This document shows positions 20,976 to 29,726 of a DNA stretch of 64,000 bases, in pieces. A program made the translations under genes and the position numbers. Each line of letters opens with the position of its first letter. The first letter of the stretch is position 1. The notes beneath the pieces are model-generated. The model saw only the letters and a list, made by a program, of their open reading frames with translations. It was not told where the DNA came from and made no database searches. The stretch spans positions 124,001 through 188,000 of the forward strand of contig CAWEFK010000010.1 of assembly GCA_963808315.1 (NCBI GenBank). The letters run 5' to 3'. This DNA comes from Palsa-504 sp963808315 (lineage in GTDB: Bacteria > Actinomycetota > Actinomycetes > Streptosporangiales > Streptosporangiaceae).

Positions 20976-21988
20976 GCGCCTTCCCTGGACTGGACGCGGA
21001 CTTCGGGTCGGCGTTCGCTGACCGGATCTTCGTCTTCCACCAGCGTATGTCCGTGGCCGCGGGTCCACAGGTGTTCCTCGATCAGGTCGTGAGCCGCGTC
21101 TAGCTGGTCTGGGGTCTTGATCGCCAACCGCACCACGTCGGGCAGCGCCCGACGGGCCAGCCCGGTCAGCGTGCCCGATGGCGGGAGTTCGATGATGGCG
21201 GTCACGCCGAGTTCGGCCATGGTCTGCATGCACATGTCCCAGCGCACCGGCGCGGCGACCTGGGCGACGATGCGCTCCAGCCATTCCTTTCCCGTGGTGA
21301 TCGTCGCGCCGTCGGCGTTGGACAGCAGCGTGATCGCGGGATCGGCCACGGTGATCCCGGCGGCCGCGCCGCCCAGTGCCGCCACGGCCGCCGCCATGTA
21401 ACGGGTGTGAAAGGCCCCCGCGACTTTCAGCGAGCGCAGCCGCGTGTTAGCCGGCGGCGCCGCCGCGAAGGCGGCCAGGTCGGTGATGCGCCCGGCGGCC
21501 ACGATCTGGCCCTCGGCATTGACGTTCGCGGGAGCCAGACCATGCCTGGCGATGGCCGCGAAAACTTCGTCCTGATCCCCGCCGAGCACGGCTGTCATCC
21601 CGGTCGGCGCGATCGCCGAGGCCGCCGCCATCGCGCGGGCGCGCACCCGGACCAGGCGCATCGCGTCATCTGCGCCGACGACGCCGGCGATAACCCCGGC
21701 CGCGAGTTCTCCGACGCTGTGCCCGGCCGCCGCGTCGGCGGGAAAGTCGCTGGCGTCACCGCCCGCCAGGGCACCGGCCGCGGCGAGAGCGGCCGCCACC
21801 AGCAAGGGCTGGGCGACCGCCGTATCCCTGATCTCATCGGCGCTGGCGGTGGTGCCGTACTTGATCAGGTCGCAGCCCGCTAGCTCGGAGGCGGCGCCGA
21901 GACGCTCAGCGACGCCGGGCAGTTCGAGCCAGGGCGCCAGGAAACCCGGCGTCTGCGCGCCCTGCCCAGGCGCGGTGATGATCAGCAT
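20972..21988 (-). CDS. fabD: malonyl-CoA:ACP transacylase (FabD)
   Basis: Transfers malonyl groups from CoA to ACP. The 338-residue protein has the N-terminal oxyanion motif APGQGAQTPG, the nucleophile serine in GHSVGELAAG, the arginine region VRVRARAMAAAS and the catalytic His in VAGAFHTRYM. The last 40 or so residues (DQLDAAHDLIEEHL onwards) are beyond the core. It is the first gene of the fab cluster, with a promoter and a palindromic operator candidate just upstream. Confidence 0.94.
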   Translation of the reverse strand: MLIITAPGQGAQTPGFLAPWLELPGVAERLGAASELAGCDLIKYGTTASADEIRDTAVAQPLLVAAALAAAGALAGGDASDFPADAAAGHSVGELAAGVIAGVVGADDAMRLVRVRARAMAAASAIAPTGMTAVLGGDQDEVFAAIARHGLAPANVNAEGQIVAAGRITDLAAFAAAPPANTRLRSLKVAGAFHTRYMAAAVAALGGAAAGITVADPAITLLSNADGATITTGKEWLERIVAQVAAPVRWDMCMQTMAELGVTAIIELPPSGTLTGLARRALPDVVRLAIKTPDQLDAAHDLIEEHLWTRGHGHTLVEDEDPVSERRPEVRVQSREGA

Positions 21989-22055
21989 CCTCTTACCCTG
22001 CCCTGTAGAAGTCCGCCACCTAGATGTCGGACGCTACGAAGTTGCCTATCTAAAA

Positions 22056-22085
22056 ATTGTAGCTTCTATCCAAGAAGCTCCTGTC
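22056..22085 (-). promoter_or_regulatory. fabD promoter with palindromic operator candidate
   Basis: On the minus strand GACAGG (22085-22080) and TACAAT (22061-22056) are spaced 18 bases apart. Between them lies a perfect inverted repeat AGCTTC-N7-GAAGCT (22061-22079). An operator between the -35 and -10 boxes, downstream of a FasR-like gene, fits control of the fab cluster by that regulator. Activation is known for Streptomyces FasR; the site here is inference. Confidence 0.5.
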
Positions 22086-22110
22086 TCTTTGCGCTTACGG
22101 GGCGGACTCC

Positions 22111-23411
22111 TCAGTCGAGGAGCCGCGTTCCCTCGGGCCGCCTGGCGGCCAGGCGCCCCAGGACGAGGGCGACCCACAGGGTGAAGCCGTCACGGCCGAC
22201 CGATGGCGTGTACGTGGTGAGCTCGGCCACGCGGCGTAGCCGGTAACGGACCGTGTTCGGGTGGACGAACAGCAGTCGCGCGGTGGCCTCCAGGGACGAG
22301 CCCTGCTCCAGATAGGTCGTCAGGGTCTCGAGCAGTGCGTGCCCACCGCCGACCAGCGGCTGGTAGACATCGCTGATCAGCGCCGCCTTAGCGTCCTCGT
22401 CCCCGTCCAGGGCACGTTCGGGCAGCAATTCGTCCGCCCCGGTCGGCCTGGGTGCATCCGGCCAGGCCGGAGCGGCGCGCAACGCGGCCAGAGCGGCCCG
22501 CGCGGAGGCGGAGGCGGCGCGCAGATTCCGGACCAGCGGGCCGGCGATGACCGGTCCAGGTCCGAACCGGCCGGCGAAGCGTTCGGCCGCGGCGATCGGG
22601 TCGTCGGTGCCGCCGAGCACCAGGATCAGCCGGTTCCCCTGCACGCCGGCGAGCAGATCGAGCCTGGCCCGCTTGGCCTGAGCCCGGAGGTCCTCGATGA
22701 GCGGCTCAGGTCCGCTGGGCCCCGTGCTCCCCGGGCCGGCCGAGCCGTCCTCGTCGGCAATCGTCCCGACGATGACCACCACCGGCGAGGAGGACCAGTT
22801 CAGCGCCGAGGCCCATGAGTGCATCGAATCCTCGGTTTCCCCGCGGACCAGGGAATCCACGACGAGCGCCTCGAGCCTGGCGTCCCAGGCGCCGCGCGCC
22901 TCCGCCGTCCGCGCGTACACCTGCGCGGCGCTGAACGCGATCTCCCTGGCGTAGGTCAGCACCGCCTCGCGGAGCTCCGCTTCGCCGCCGGGCACGGCCA
23001 GGCCGTCCACCTGGTCTTCCACCGCGTCGATGATGACCCGGACCATCTCGACCGCGTGCTGCAAGCTGACCGCGCGGGCCAGTTCGCGCGGTGCCGTGCC
23101 GAACACCTCGGTCACCGCGGGCCGGTTGCGCTCCGGGTGCCTGATCCAGTCCAGGAACGCGGCGATCCCCGCCTGGGCGACCAGGCCTAGCCAGGACCTG
23201 TTCTCCGCGGACATCTTGCGGTACCAGGGCAGCCGTTCGTCCATCGCGGTGATGGCGGCCGTGCCGAGTGCCCCGGCCGCCCGCTCCAGGCGCCGCACGG
23301 TCTCAGGATCGACCCGCGGCCTGGCCCCCTTGGCCCCCTTGGGCCCTTTGGCCCCTGGCCTTTGGGGCCTTTGGCGCCCCTGAACCCCCTAACCTCCTGC
23401 TTCGCCGTCAC
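22111..23411 (-). CDS. FasR/PucR-like transcriptional regulator of fatty-acid synthesis, probable frameshift near N-terminus
   Basis: Regulator with a C-terminal PucR-type helix-turn-helix (LEATARLLFVHPNTVRYRLRRVAELT) and a long N-terminal sensory region beginning VDPETVRRLERAAG. The homologous frame is open from GTG 23298, but conserved residues PRVDPET lie before it and no start exists in that frame. The likely start is GTG 23411 (MTAKQEVRGF), followed by a Lys-Gly-Pro repeat, with one frame change in the GGGGGCCAAGGGGGCC tract near 23330. Position between aceE and fabD matches FasR, the activator of fabD-fabH-acpP-fabF in Streptomyces. No gene symbol is given because the assignment is by context. 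Confidence 0.8.
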
Positions 23412-23426
23412 CCTTCCACCTGCGGG

Positions 23427-26246
23427 TTACGCCAGGGCCTCGCTGACCGGAAGGTCGAGACGATACCGGGTGATGGCCTGGGCCGGAAGACCCGGGTCCA
23501 CCGCGCCGGCGCGAGCCAGTTCCCAGAGCACCGCGACCGTGATCGACTCGGCGTCCACGCGGAAGAACCGCCGCGCGGCCGGCCGGGTATCGGAGAAGCC
23601 GAACCCGTCGGTGCCAAGCGAGGTGTACCTGCCCGGCATCCAGCGGGCGATCTGGTCAGGGACCGCCTTGATCCAGTCCGACACGGCCACGATCGGGCCG
23701 GCCGCGTCAGCCAGCGCCGAGGTGACATACGGCACCCGCGGCTCCTCACCGGGGTGCAGCATGTTCCACGACTCACAGGCCAGCCCGTCCCGGCGCAGCT
23801 CGGTCCAGGAGGTGGCCGACCAGATATCGGCGGATACGCCCCAGTCCGTGGCCAGCATCTCCTGGGCGGTCAGAGCCGACCGTACCGCTATCCCGGACGC
23901 CAGGATCTGGGCGCGCGGCGCGTCCGCCACGGACCGTTCGGCCTCATCCTGGCCGTCGCCCGAAGCTTCCGGGTGCCCGCCGCCTGGCCCGGTCGCGCCG
24001 AGAGCAGGCGCGTACAGGTACAGCCCGCGCAGGATGCCCTCCTCGAGCGCGGCCGTCCCGCCGGGGAAGTTCACGGGCTCGGCGGGTTGCGGATAGGGCT
24101 CGTTGTACAAGGTGAGGTAGTAGAAGATGTTCTCACCGTCCGGGTGCTCCGGCGTGGCCTCGTACATCCGGCGCAGCGCATCCCGCATCACGTAGGCCAG
24201 CTCGAATGCCCATCCGCAGTCGAAGGATATGCATGCCTCGCTGACCGAAGCCAGCAGCAGCGAGTGCCCGTCGTTGTGCTGCAGGCCCTCGCCGGTCAAG
24301 GTCGTCCGCCCGGCCGTCGCCCCGAGCAGGAAGCCCCGCCCGAGCTGGTCGCCGAGCAGCCACATCTCGTCGCCGGTCCGTTGCCAGCCGAACATCGAGT
24401 AGAACACGTACACCGGGATCATGTGCGTGCCGTGGGTGGCGTACGAGGTCCCGGCCGCGATCACCGAGCCCATCGCGCCGGACTCGCTGATCCCCTCGTG
24501 CAGGATCTGGCCCTTCTCGGATTCCTTATAAGACAGCAGCAGGTTCCGGTCCACCGCCTCGTAGGTCTGCCCGTGCGGGGAGTAGATCTTCGCGGTCGGG
24601 AACAGCGAGTCCATGCCGAACGTCCGGGCCTCATCGGGGATGACCGGCGCGAACCGCTCCCCGATAACCGGGTCCTTCATCAGCTCCTTGAGCAGCCGGA
24701 CGAACGCCATCGTGGTGGCGACGGCCTGCTTGCCCGAGCCCTTGCGCAGCTCGTCGTACACCGAGTCGCTGGGCAGCGGCAGCGGCTTGGCCCTGACGAC
24801 CCGGCGGGGGAGCACCCCGCCGAGCGCGGCCCGCCGCTCGCGCATGTACCGGATCTCGTCGGAGTCCTCGCCGGGGTGGTAGTACGGCGGGAGCTCGGCC
24901 TCCAGCGCCGAATCGGGGATCGGCAGGTAAAGCCGGTCCCTGAACTCCTTCAGCTCGGCCACGGTGAGCTTCTTCATCTGGTGGGTGGCGTTGCGGGCCT
25001 CGAAGTCTTTGCCCAGCGTCCATCCCTTGATCGTGTGCGCGAGGATGACCGTGGGCTGGCCGGTGTGCTCGCGCGCCGCCTTGAACGCCGCGTACACCTT
25101 GCGGTAGTCGTGCCCGCCGCGGGACAGGCCGCGCAGCTCGTCGTCGGACAGGTGCGCCACCATCTTGCGCAGCCGCGGGTCGCCGCCGAAGAAGTTCTCC
25201 CTGATGTACGCGCCCGATTCCACGCTGTAGGTCTGGAACTGGCCGTCCGGGGTGGTGTTCATCTTGTTGACCAGCACGCCGTCGGTGTCCTGGGCCAGCA
25301 GCGGATCCCAGTCGCGGCCCCAGATGACCTTGATCACGTTCCAGCCCGCGCCGCGGAAGTACGCCTCGAGCTCCTGGATGATCTTCCCGTTGCCGCGCAC
25401 CGGGCCATCCAGCCGCTGCAGGTTGCAGTTGATGACGAAGGTGAGGTTGTCGAGTTCCTCGCGCGCGGCCAGGCCGATCGCGCCGAGCGCCTCGGGCTCG
25501 TCCATCTCGCCGTCGCCGAGGAACGCCCACACGTGCGACCGTGAGGTGTCATGGAGCTCGCGGGCCAGCAGGTACCGGTTGAACCTGGCCTGGTAGATCG
25601 AGTTCAGCGCGCCCAGCCCCATGGACACGGTGGGGAACTCCCAGAAGTCCGGCATCAGCCGCGGGTGCGGGTAGGACGGCAGCCCGCCGCCGGGATGGGA
25701 GAGTTCCTGCCGGAACCCGTTGAGCTGGTCCTCGGTCAGCCGGCCCTCGAGAAAGGCGCGTGCGTAGATGCCGGGGGCCGCGTGTCCCTGGAAGAACACC
25801 TGGTCGCCGGATTCGCCGTGATCCTTGCCGCGGAAGAAGTGGTTGAAGCCGACCTCATACAGGCTGGCCGCGCTGGCGTAGGTGGCGATGTGGCCGCCCA
25901 CGCCCATGCCCGGGCGGTTGGCGCGGGACACCATCACGGCGGCGTTCCACCTGATGTAGGCCCTGATCCGGCGCTCTACGTGCTCGTCGCCTGGGAACCA
26001 CGGCTCGCGCTCGGGCGGGATGGTGTTGATGTAATCGGTGCTGCGCAGGCCGGGCACGCCGACCTGCTGCTCGCGGGCGCGCTCGAGCAAGCGGAGCATG
26101 ACGTACCTGGCCCGGCCCCGGCCGCGGGTCTTGACGACCGAATCGAATGACTCGACCCATTCGCGCGTTTCGTCCGGATCGATGTCGGGCAACTGGGTCG
26201 GCAACCCGTCGCTGATGATGGGGAATTGCTGACGTCCGGAAGCCAC
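23427..26246 (-). CDS. aceE: pyruvate dehydrogenase E1 component, homodimeric AceE
   Basis: Thiamine-diphosphate enzyme that decarboxylates pyruvate and passes the acetyl unit to the E2 lipoyl domain, feeding acetyl-CoA to the neighbouring fatty-acid genes. About 939 residues. The ThDP-binding motif starts GDGEMDEPEALG and ends near VINCNLQRLDGP. The family HIPVYVFYSMFGWQRTGD-like segment is present (HMIPVYVFYSMFGWQRTGD). GTG 26246 (VASGRQQFPII) follows a GGAAGGCGAGG ribosome site, so the longer frame to 26336 is unlikely. A small insertion near residues 790-815 (GPGGGHPEASGDGQDEAE) is acidic and unlike E. coli AceE. Confidence 0.95.
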   Translation of the reverse strand: MASGRQQFPIISDGLPTQLPDIDPDETREWVESFDSVVKTRGRGRARYVMLRLLERAREQQVGVPGLRSTDYINTIPPEREPWFPGDEHVERRIRAYIRWNAAVMVSRANRPGMGVGGHIATYASAASLYEVGFNHFFRGKDHGESGDQVFFQGHAAPGIYARAFLEGRLTEDQLNGFRQELSHPGGGLPSYPHPRLMPDFWEFPTVSMGLGALNSIYQARFNRYLLARELHDTSRSHVWAFLGDGEMDEPEALGAIGLAAREELDNLTFVINCNLQRLDGPVRGNGKIIQELEAYFRGAGWNVIKVIWGRDWDPLLAQDTDGVLVNKMNTTPDGQFQTYSVESGAYIRENFFGGDPRLRKMVAHLSDDELRGLSRGGHDYRKVYAAFKAAREHTGQPTVILAHTIKGWTLGKDFEARNATHQMKKLTVAELKEFRDRLYLPIPDSALEAELPPYYHPGEDSDEIRYMRERRAALGGVLPRRVVRAKPLPLPSDSVYDELRKGSGKQAVATTMAFVRLLKELMKDPVIGERFAPVIPDEARTFGMDSLFPTAKIYSPHGQTYEAVDRNLLLSYKESEKGQILHEGISESGAMGSVIAAGTSYATHGTHMIPVYVFYSMFGWQRTGDEMWLLGDQLGRGFLLGATAGRTTLTGEGLQHNDGHSLLLASVSEACISFDCGWAFELAYVMRDALRRMYEATPEHPDGENIFYYLTLYNEPYPQPAEPVNFPGGTAALEEGILRGLYLYAPALGATGPGGGHPEASGDGQDEAERSVADAPRAQILASGIAVRSALTAQEMLATDWGVSADIWSATSWTELRRDGLACESWNMLHPGEEPRVPYVTSALADAAGPIVAVSDWIKAVPDQIARWMPGRYTSLGTDGFGFSDTRPAARRFFRVDAESITVAVLWELARAGAVDPGLPAQAITRYRLDLPVSEALA

Positions 26247-26708
26247 GGGGTAGCCTCGCCTTCCGCAATTGATCGGGCGGCCGGTCGGCCGCGTCCTGGT
26301 TTGGCGTTCGTCTTCTCGATGTGTTGTCCAGACCAATCGTCGTACGAACTGGCGCTGAGCGCATCTCTACTCGACGGTAACCGCCCGGCGGGGGCGGCCC
26401 GCAACTCGCCGGGGGCCGAAAGCACCACGCGGGGGGTAGTTTCGCGGAGAGCGGACACGATCGTTACTGTACGTGATGAAAGATGCCGTGCGTAGCGGTT
26501 CAGGGGGCCGGCAGGTCAAATTATGATGGCGGTTTTAACGCATAGGGCGATTGCCACTTGCGCGCTGGGCCGGGCCAGTGTGAACTGTCCCAACAAGAAG
26601 TGCTGACGCTGTCATCGTCGTCAGGGGGGACCCGGTCCCGCGAACGCCTCGCGGACGGGCGCCCGCAGGCGTGCGATGACCGCGGGGAGGGATTCGAGGA
26701 GGACTTCA
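26247..26708. promoter_or_regulatory. divergent control region of aceE and the DUF3052 gene
   Basis: No gene is seen in these 462 bases. On the minus strand TTGACC (26519-26514) and CTACGC (26495-26490), 18 bases apart, form a candidate aceE promoter. The area 26460-26550 is notably AT-rich for this window. The DUF3052 promoter is not resolved. Confidence 0.4.
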
Positions 26709-27137
26709 GTGAGCGCGACCGCGGGCCAGGCGCAGGACGAGCGCGGCCAGGCCGAGCGGCTCGGTATCAAACCGGGCCAGGTGGTGCAGGAGATCGGCTA
26801 CGACGATGATTGCGACGAGCAACTGCGCGGCGCCATCACCAAGATCGACGGCGTGGAGCTAGTCGACGAGGATTACGAAGATGTGGTCGACGTCGTCCTG
26901 CTGTGGTGGCGGGACGGGGACGGAGACCTCGTCGACGCGCTGGTCGACGCCCTCACGCCGCTAGCCGACGGGGGATACATCTGGCTGCTTACGCCGAAGG
27001 CGGGCAGGTCAGGTCACGTCGAGCCGAGCGATATCGGTGAAGCCGCGCCGACGGCGGGCCTCTCTCAGACCTCGAGCGTGAGCGCCGCCCGTGACTGGTC
27101 GGGGTCACGCCTGGTCGCGCCGAAGGCACGCCGGTGA
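26709..27137 (+). CDS. DUF3052-family protein
   Basis: Cytosolic protein of 142 residues, function unknown. The conserved core is LGIKPGQVVQEIGYDDDCDEQLR, then a strongly acidic segment (VDEDYEDVVDVVLLWWRDGDGDLVDAL) and GGYIWLLTPKAGR. GTG 26709 is selected because GGAGGAC precedes it and it removes an unconserved leader. DUF3052 next to an AhpE-type peroxiredoxin and near aceE is a common actinomycete arrangement. A tail with several serines (GLSQTSSVSAARDW) follows the core. Confidence 0.85.
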   Translation: MSATAGQAQDERGQAERLGIKPGQVVQEIGYDDDCDEQLRGAITKIDGVELVDEDYEDVVDVVLLWWRDGDGDLVDALVDALTPLADGGYIWLLTPKAGRSGHVEPSDIGEAAPTAGLSQTSSVSAARDWSGSRLVAPKARR

Positions 27138-27189
27138 GACGTCGCCCCGGTGCTCTGGTACCCGCGCGGACCCAGCGAACAGACCTCCC

Positions 27190-27651
27190 ATGGCGGTAGA
27201 GGTGGGCCAGCAGGCCCCCGACTTCGAGCTGAACGACCAGCATGGGACGCCCGTGCGGTTGTCGGCCTTCCGCGGCGCCAAGCACGTCGTGCTGGTCTTT
27301 TACCCGCTGGCCTTCAGCGGTGTGTGCACCGGTGAGCTGACTGCTATCCGCGACGAGTTCCCCGAGGTCAACCGCAACGACGTCGAAGTGCTCACGGTGT
27401 CCGTCGACTCCACGTTCGCGACTCGAGCGTGGTCGGACGCCGAGCATTTCGAGTTCGGGTTGCTGTCCGACTTCTGGCCGCACGGAGCAGTGTCCACCCT
27501 GTACGGTGTGTTCGACTCCGAGCGCGGCATCGCGACCCGGGGCACGTTCATCATTGACAAGGACGGCGTCGTGCGCTGGAAGGTCGTCAACCCGATTCCG
27601 CAAGCGCGTGACCTGGCCGACTACTCGAAGGCGCTCGCCGCGCTCGGCTAG
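27190..27651 (+). CDS. ahpE: peroxiredoxin AhpE-type
   Basis: Thiol peroxidase of 153 residues reducing peroxides and peroxynitrite. The peroxidatic cysteine lies in FYPLAFSGVCTGEL, with no obvious resolving cysteine elsewhere, so it is a one-Cys enzyme reduced by mycothiol/mycoredoxin or another thiol in the family. The RGTFIIDKDGVVRW strand is typical. It follows the DUF3052 gene by 52 bases and is probably cotranscribed. Confidence 0.92.
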   Translation: MAVEVGQQAPDFELNDQHGTPVRLSAFRGAKHVVLVFYPLAFSGVCTGELTAIRDEFPEVNRNDVEVLTVSVDSTFATRAWSDAEHFEFGLLSDFWPHGAVSTLYGVFDSERGIATRGTFIIDKDGVVRWKVVNPIPQARDLADYSKALAALG

Positions 27652-27714
27652 CGCCGCCTGCTGAGGTAGCGGAGGCCTGGGGGCTTATGAAGTTCGTAGG
27701 GGCGGTGTCCTGAC

Positions 27715-28058
27715 ATGCCCTGTTACCGCTGTGGTGTGCGGCAGACCGATCCTGAACGGGGTAAGAGCCCCTGGCGGCGCGGTGTCCGGCATGACCAGCT
27801 CGTGCTGGTCTGCCCGGCGTGCCAGGAAGCGGGCGACTGGACCGCTGAGCTTGAATCCTGCCTCAAGTGCGGCAGCGTCCACCTGATCCGCCGGCTGGGC
27901 CAGGTCGAGTGCCTGGACTGCGGCCTGATCCGTGAGCCCGCCTCGGTCCTGGTCCCGTCGCTGGCCGGCGCGCAGGACGCGGACGAGACACGGCGGGCGA
28001 CGCCGCCCTGGCCGAGGAGGTCGGGCGCGCCCTTGACCGCCTGCTCGGCCGGCGCTGA
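27715..28058 (+). CDS. small zinc-ribbon protein with C-terminal frame change
   Basis: Unidentified protein with four CxxC pairs (CYRC, CPAC, CLKC, CLDC), enough for two zinc ribbons in the first 75 residues. The frame starting at ATG 27715 runs to 28098, but after residue about 92 it becomes serine/arginine-rich. A frame one base over, from about 27990, gives AALAEEVGRALDRLLGRR and a TGA at 28056-28058, a plausible helical end. I infer one missing or extra base near 27985-27993. No enzyme motif is seen; nucleic-acid binding is possible but unproven. Confidence 0.65.
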
Positions 28059-28171
28059 TTCCTCCGCTTCCTCCGCCCGGCGCCGCATTCCGGTTTAATA
28101 ACGGTCCTGGCTGGTAGCGCCATAGGAGACGGAGAGAGGAAATTCACGACCACTCCAGGAGGCAACACGTC

Positions 28172-28553
28172 ATGGCCACCAAGGTGCGCGATGTGATGAC
28201 GCCCGGCCCTATCGGGGCGGACTACTACCAGAGCATCTGCAGAGGCGGCCAGGACCATGCGCGACTGGGGCGTCGGCGCCCTCCTGGTCGTGAACGACCA
28301 GGCCCTGTACGGGCTGGTGACCGACTGGGATCTGGTGGTGCGGGCGGTGGCGGAGTCCAGGGGCCCGGACGAGGCCGTGGGCCCGCTGAGCACCGTCGGC
28401 CTCATCGGCGTGGACGTGGACGCCGACCCGGCGGAAGCTGCGCGACTGATGCGGGACAATGGCATCGGCCGGCTGCCCGTCCTGCAGGACGGGCAGGTCG
28501 CGGGCGTGGTATCGCCAGGCGACCTGGCCATATATCCGCCGTTTGCGCCCTAG
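28172..28553 (+). pseudogene. CBS-domain protein, one frameshift
   Basis: Two-CBS (Bateman) protein of about 127 residues that would bind adenine nucleotides. The start ATG 28172 gives ATKVRDVMTPGPIG, the usual first strand. Near 28235-28245 the frame must move by one so that SAEAARTMRDWGVGALLVVND is read, continuing to VSPGDLAIYPPFAP at 28553. Without the change the product is unrelated. A GTTT-N15-TGGTAG element (28093-28117) resembles a SigB-type promoter. The next gene is a second CBS protein, 36 bases on. Confidence 0.8.
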
Positions 28554-28589
28554 CGCAGCGGGTAGCGGCACCTGATACAGGAGGTGACC

Positions 28590-29009
28590 GTGACGAGGAA
28601 ACTGCGCGACATCATGTCGCCCGCGCCGGCCTGCCTGGCTCCCACCGAGACGGTCTTGGTGGCGGCCAGAGCCATGCGGGAACGAGGCGTCGGCACCGTG
28701 CTCGTGCTGACCGATGGCCAGCTCAGCGGGCTGGTTACCGACCGGGACATCACGGTCAAGGTGCTCGCGGAGAACCGTGATCCGCGGACCACGCTCATCG
28801 GTGAGATCTGCAGCCACGGGGTATCGGCGCTCGGCCCGGATGACGGCGTGGACCAGGCCGAGCGGCTGGTTCACCAGCGAGTGGTACGCCGCATCCCGGT
28901 TCTGCAGGCAGGCATCCCGGTGGGGGTGGTCGCCGTCGGCGACCTGGCCTTGTGCCGGGACGCAAGCGTGGCGCGGCCCGGCGCCCAAGCTGCCTCCCCC
29001 GACTCCTGA
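28590..29009 (+). CDS. CBS-domain protein
   Basis: Intact two-CBS protein of about 139 residues, paralogous to its upstream neighbour. First CBS: LRDIMSPAPACLAPTETVLV to SGLVTDRDITVKVLAE; second: HGVSALGPDDGVDQAERLV to VGVVAVGDLALCRD. GTG 28590 has an AGGAGG ribosome site four bases away; GTG 28584 is also in frame. Such stand-alone CBS proteins are common in actinomycete stress and dormancy regulons. It may act as a sensor of energy charge, by family knowledge. Confidence 0.85.
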   Translation: MTRKLRDIMSPAPACLAPTETVLVAARAMRERGVGTVLVLTDGQLSGLVTDRDITVKVLAENRDPRTTLIGEICSHGVSALGPDDGVDQAERLVHQRVVRRIPVLQAGIPVGVVAVGDLALCRDASVARPGAQAASPDS

Positions 29010-29023
29010 CGAGGGGTGGGCAT

Positions 29024-29680
29024 ATGTCAGGGAAGCAAGAACTGATCGTGAAGGAACTGCTTGAGCGGTGCGGGTCCCTGTACGCCGAGGAGGCCGGCAT
29101 CAAGCTCGCCGACCGTCCCGGCCCGCTTTACCAGGAACTCGTACTGGCCACGTTGCTCAGCGCGCCGATTCCGGCGCAAACGGGGATCGCCGCCGCGCGC
29201 GAGCTGTTCGCAGCCGGCTACCGGAGCCCGCGAGCCATGAGCGAGGCCAGCTGGCAGGACCGGGTGGACGCGCTCGGACGCGGCCACTACCGGCGTTACG
29301 ACGAACGCACCGCGACCATGCTCGGTGACGGCGCCGACCTGCTGACCAGCCGATGGCACGGCGACCTGCGCAGGCTTCGCGACAAGGCCCACGGCGACGC
29401 CCACGGCATCGCCTCCTTGCTGACCGAGTTTCCCGGGGTGGGACCGACCGGCGCCAGTATCTTCCTGCGCGAGATACAGGACGTCTGGGTCACGGTGGCG
29501 CCGTACGTGGACGCCAAGGTGAGCAGCGGTGCCCGCCGGGTGAGGCTGCCCTACGACCGGGAGTCACTGGCCGGCTTGCTGACCGGCAGCGGCCAGCCCG
29601 CCCGGCTGGCCGCTGCCCTGGTGCGCGTGTCGCTGAGCCAGCGTGCCGCCAGCGAAGTCACCGCCGCCGTGCCCGACTGA
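29024..29680 (+). CDS. helix-hairpin-helix protein related to endonuclease III (HhH-GPD)
   Basis: Protein of 218 residues with the base-excision glycosylase fold: LVLATLLSAPIPAQTGIAAARELF resembles the conserved N-terminal helices, and LLTEFPGVGPTGASIFLREIQDVW is the helix-hairpin-helix with the following substrate-loop region. The catalytic aspartate expected after the hairpin may be in VDAKVSS. The lysine of bifunctional Nth is not visible in GVGPTGAS, and no cysteine cluster follows, so it may be an inactive or divergent member. ATG 29024 is preferred over the longer in-frame start at 28952, which would overlap the CBS gene. Confidence 0.75.
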   Translation: MSGKQELIVKELLERCGSLYAEEAGIKLADRPGPLYQELVLATLLSAPIPAQTGIAAARELFAAGYRSPRAMSEASWQDRVDALGRGHYRRYDERTATMLGDGADLLTSRWHGDLRRLRDKAHGDAHGIASLLTEFPGVGPTGASIFLREIQDVWVTVAPYVDAKVSSGARRVRLPYDRESLAGLLTGSGQPARLAAALVRVSLSQRAASEVTAAVPD

Positions 29681-29726
29681 GCCGGCCAGCGACCGTGCTA
29701 GAAATGAGCCAGGGACGGAGGATCTA

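Noticed and set aside
23268..25544. A 758-residue plus-strand frame opposite aceE
   Set aside because: It mirrors the codon bias of aceE and has no family features.
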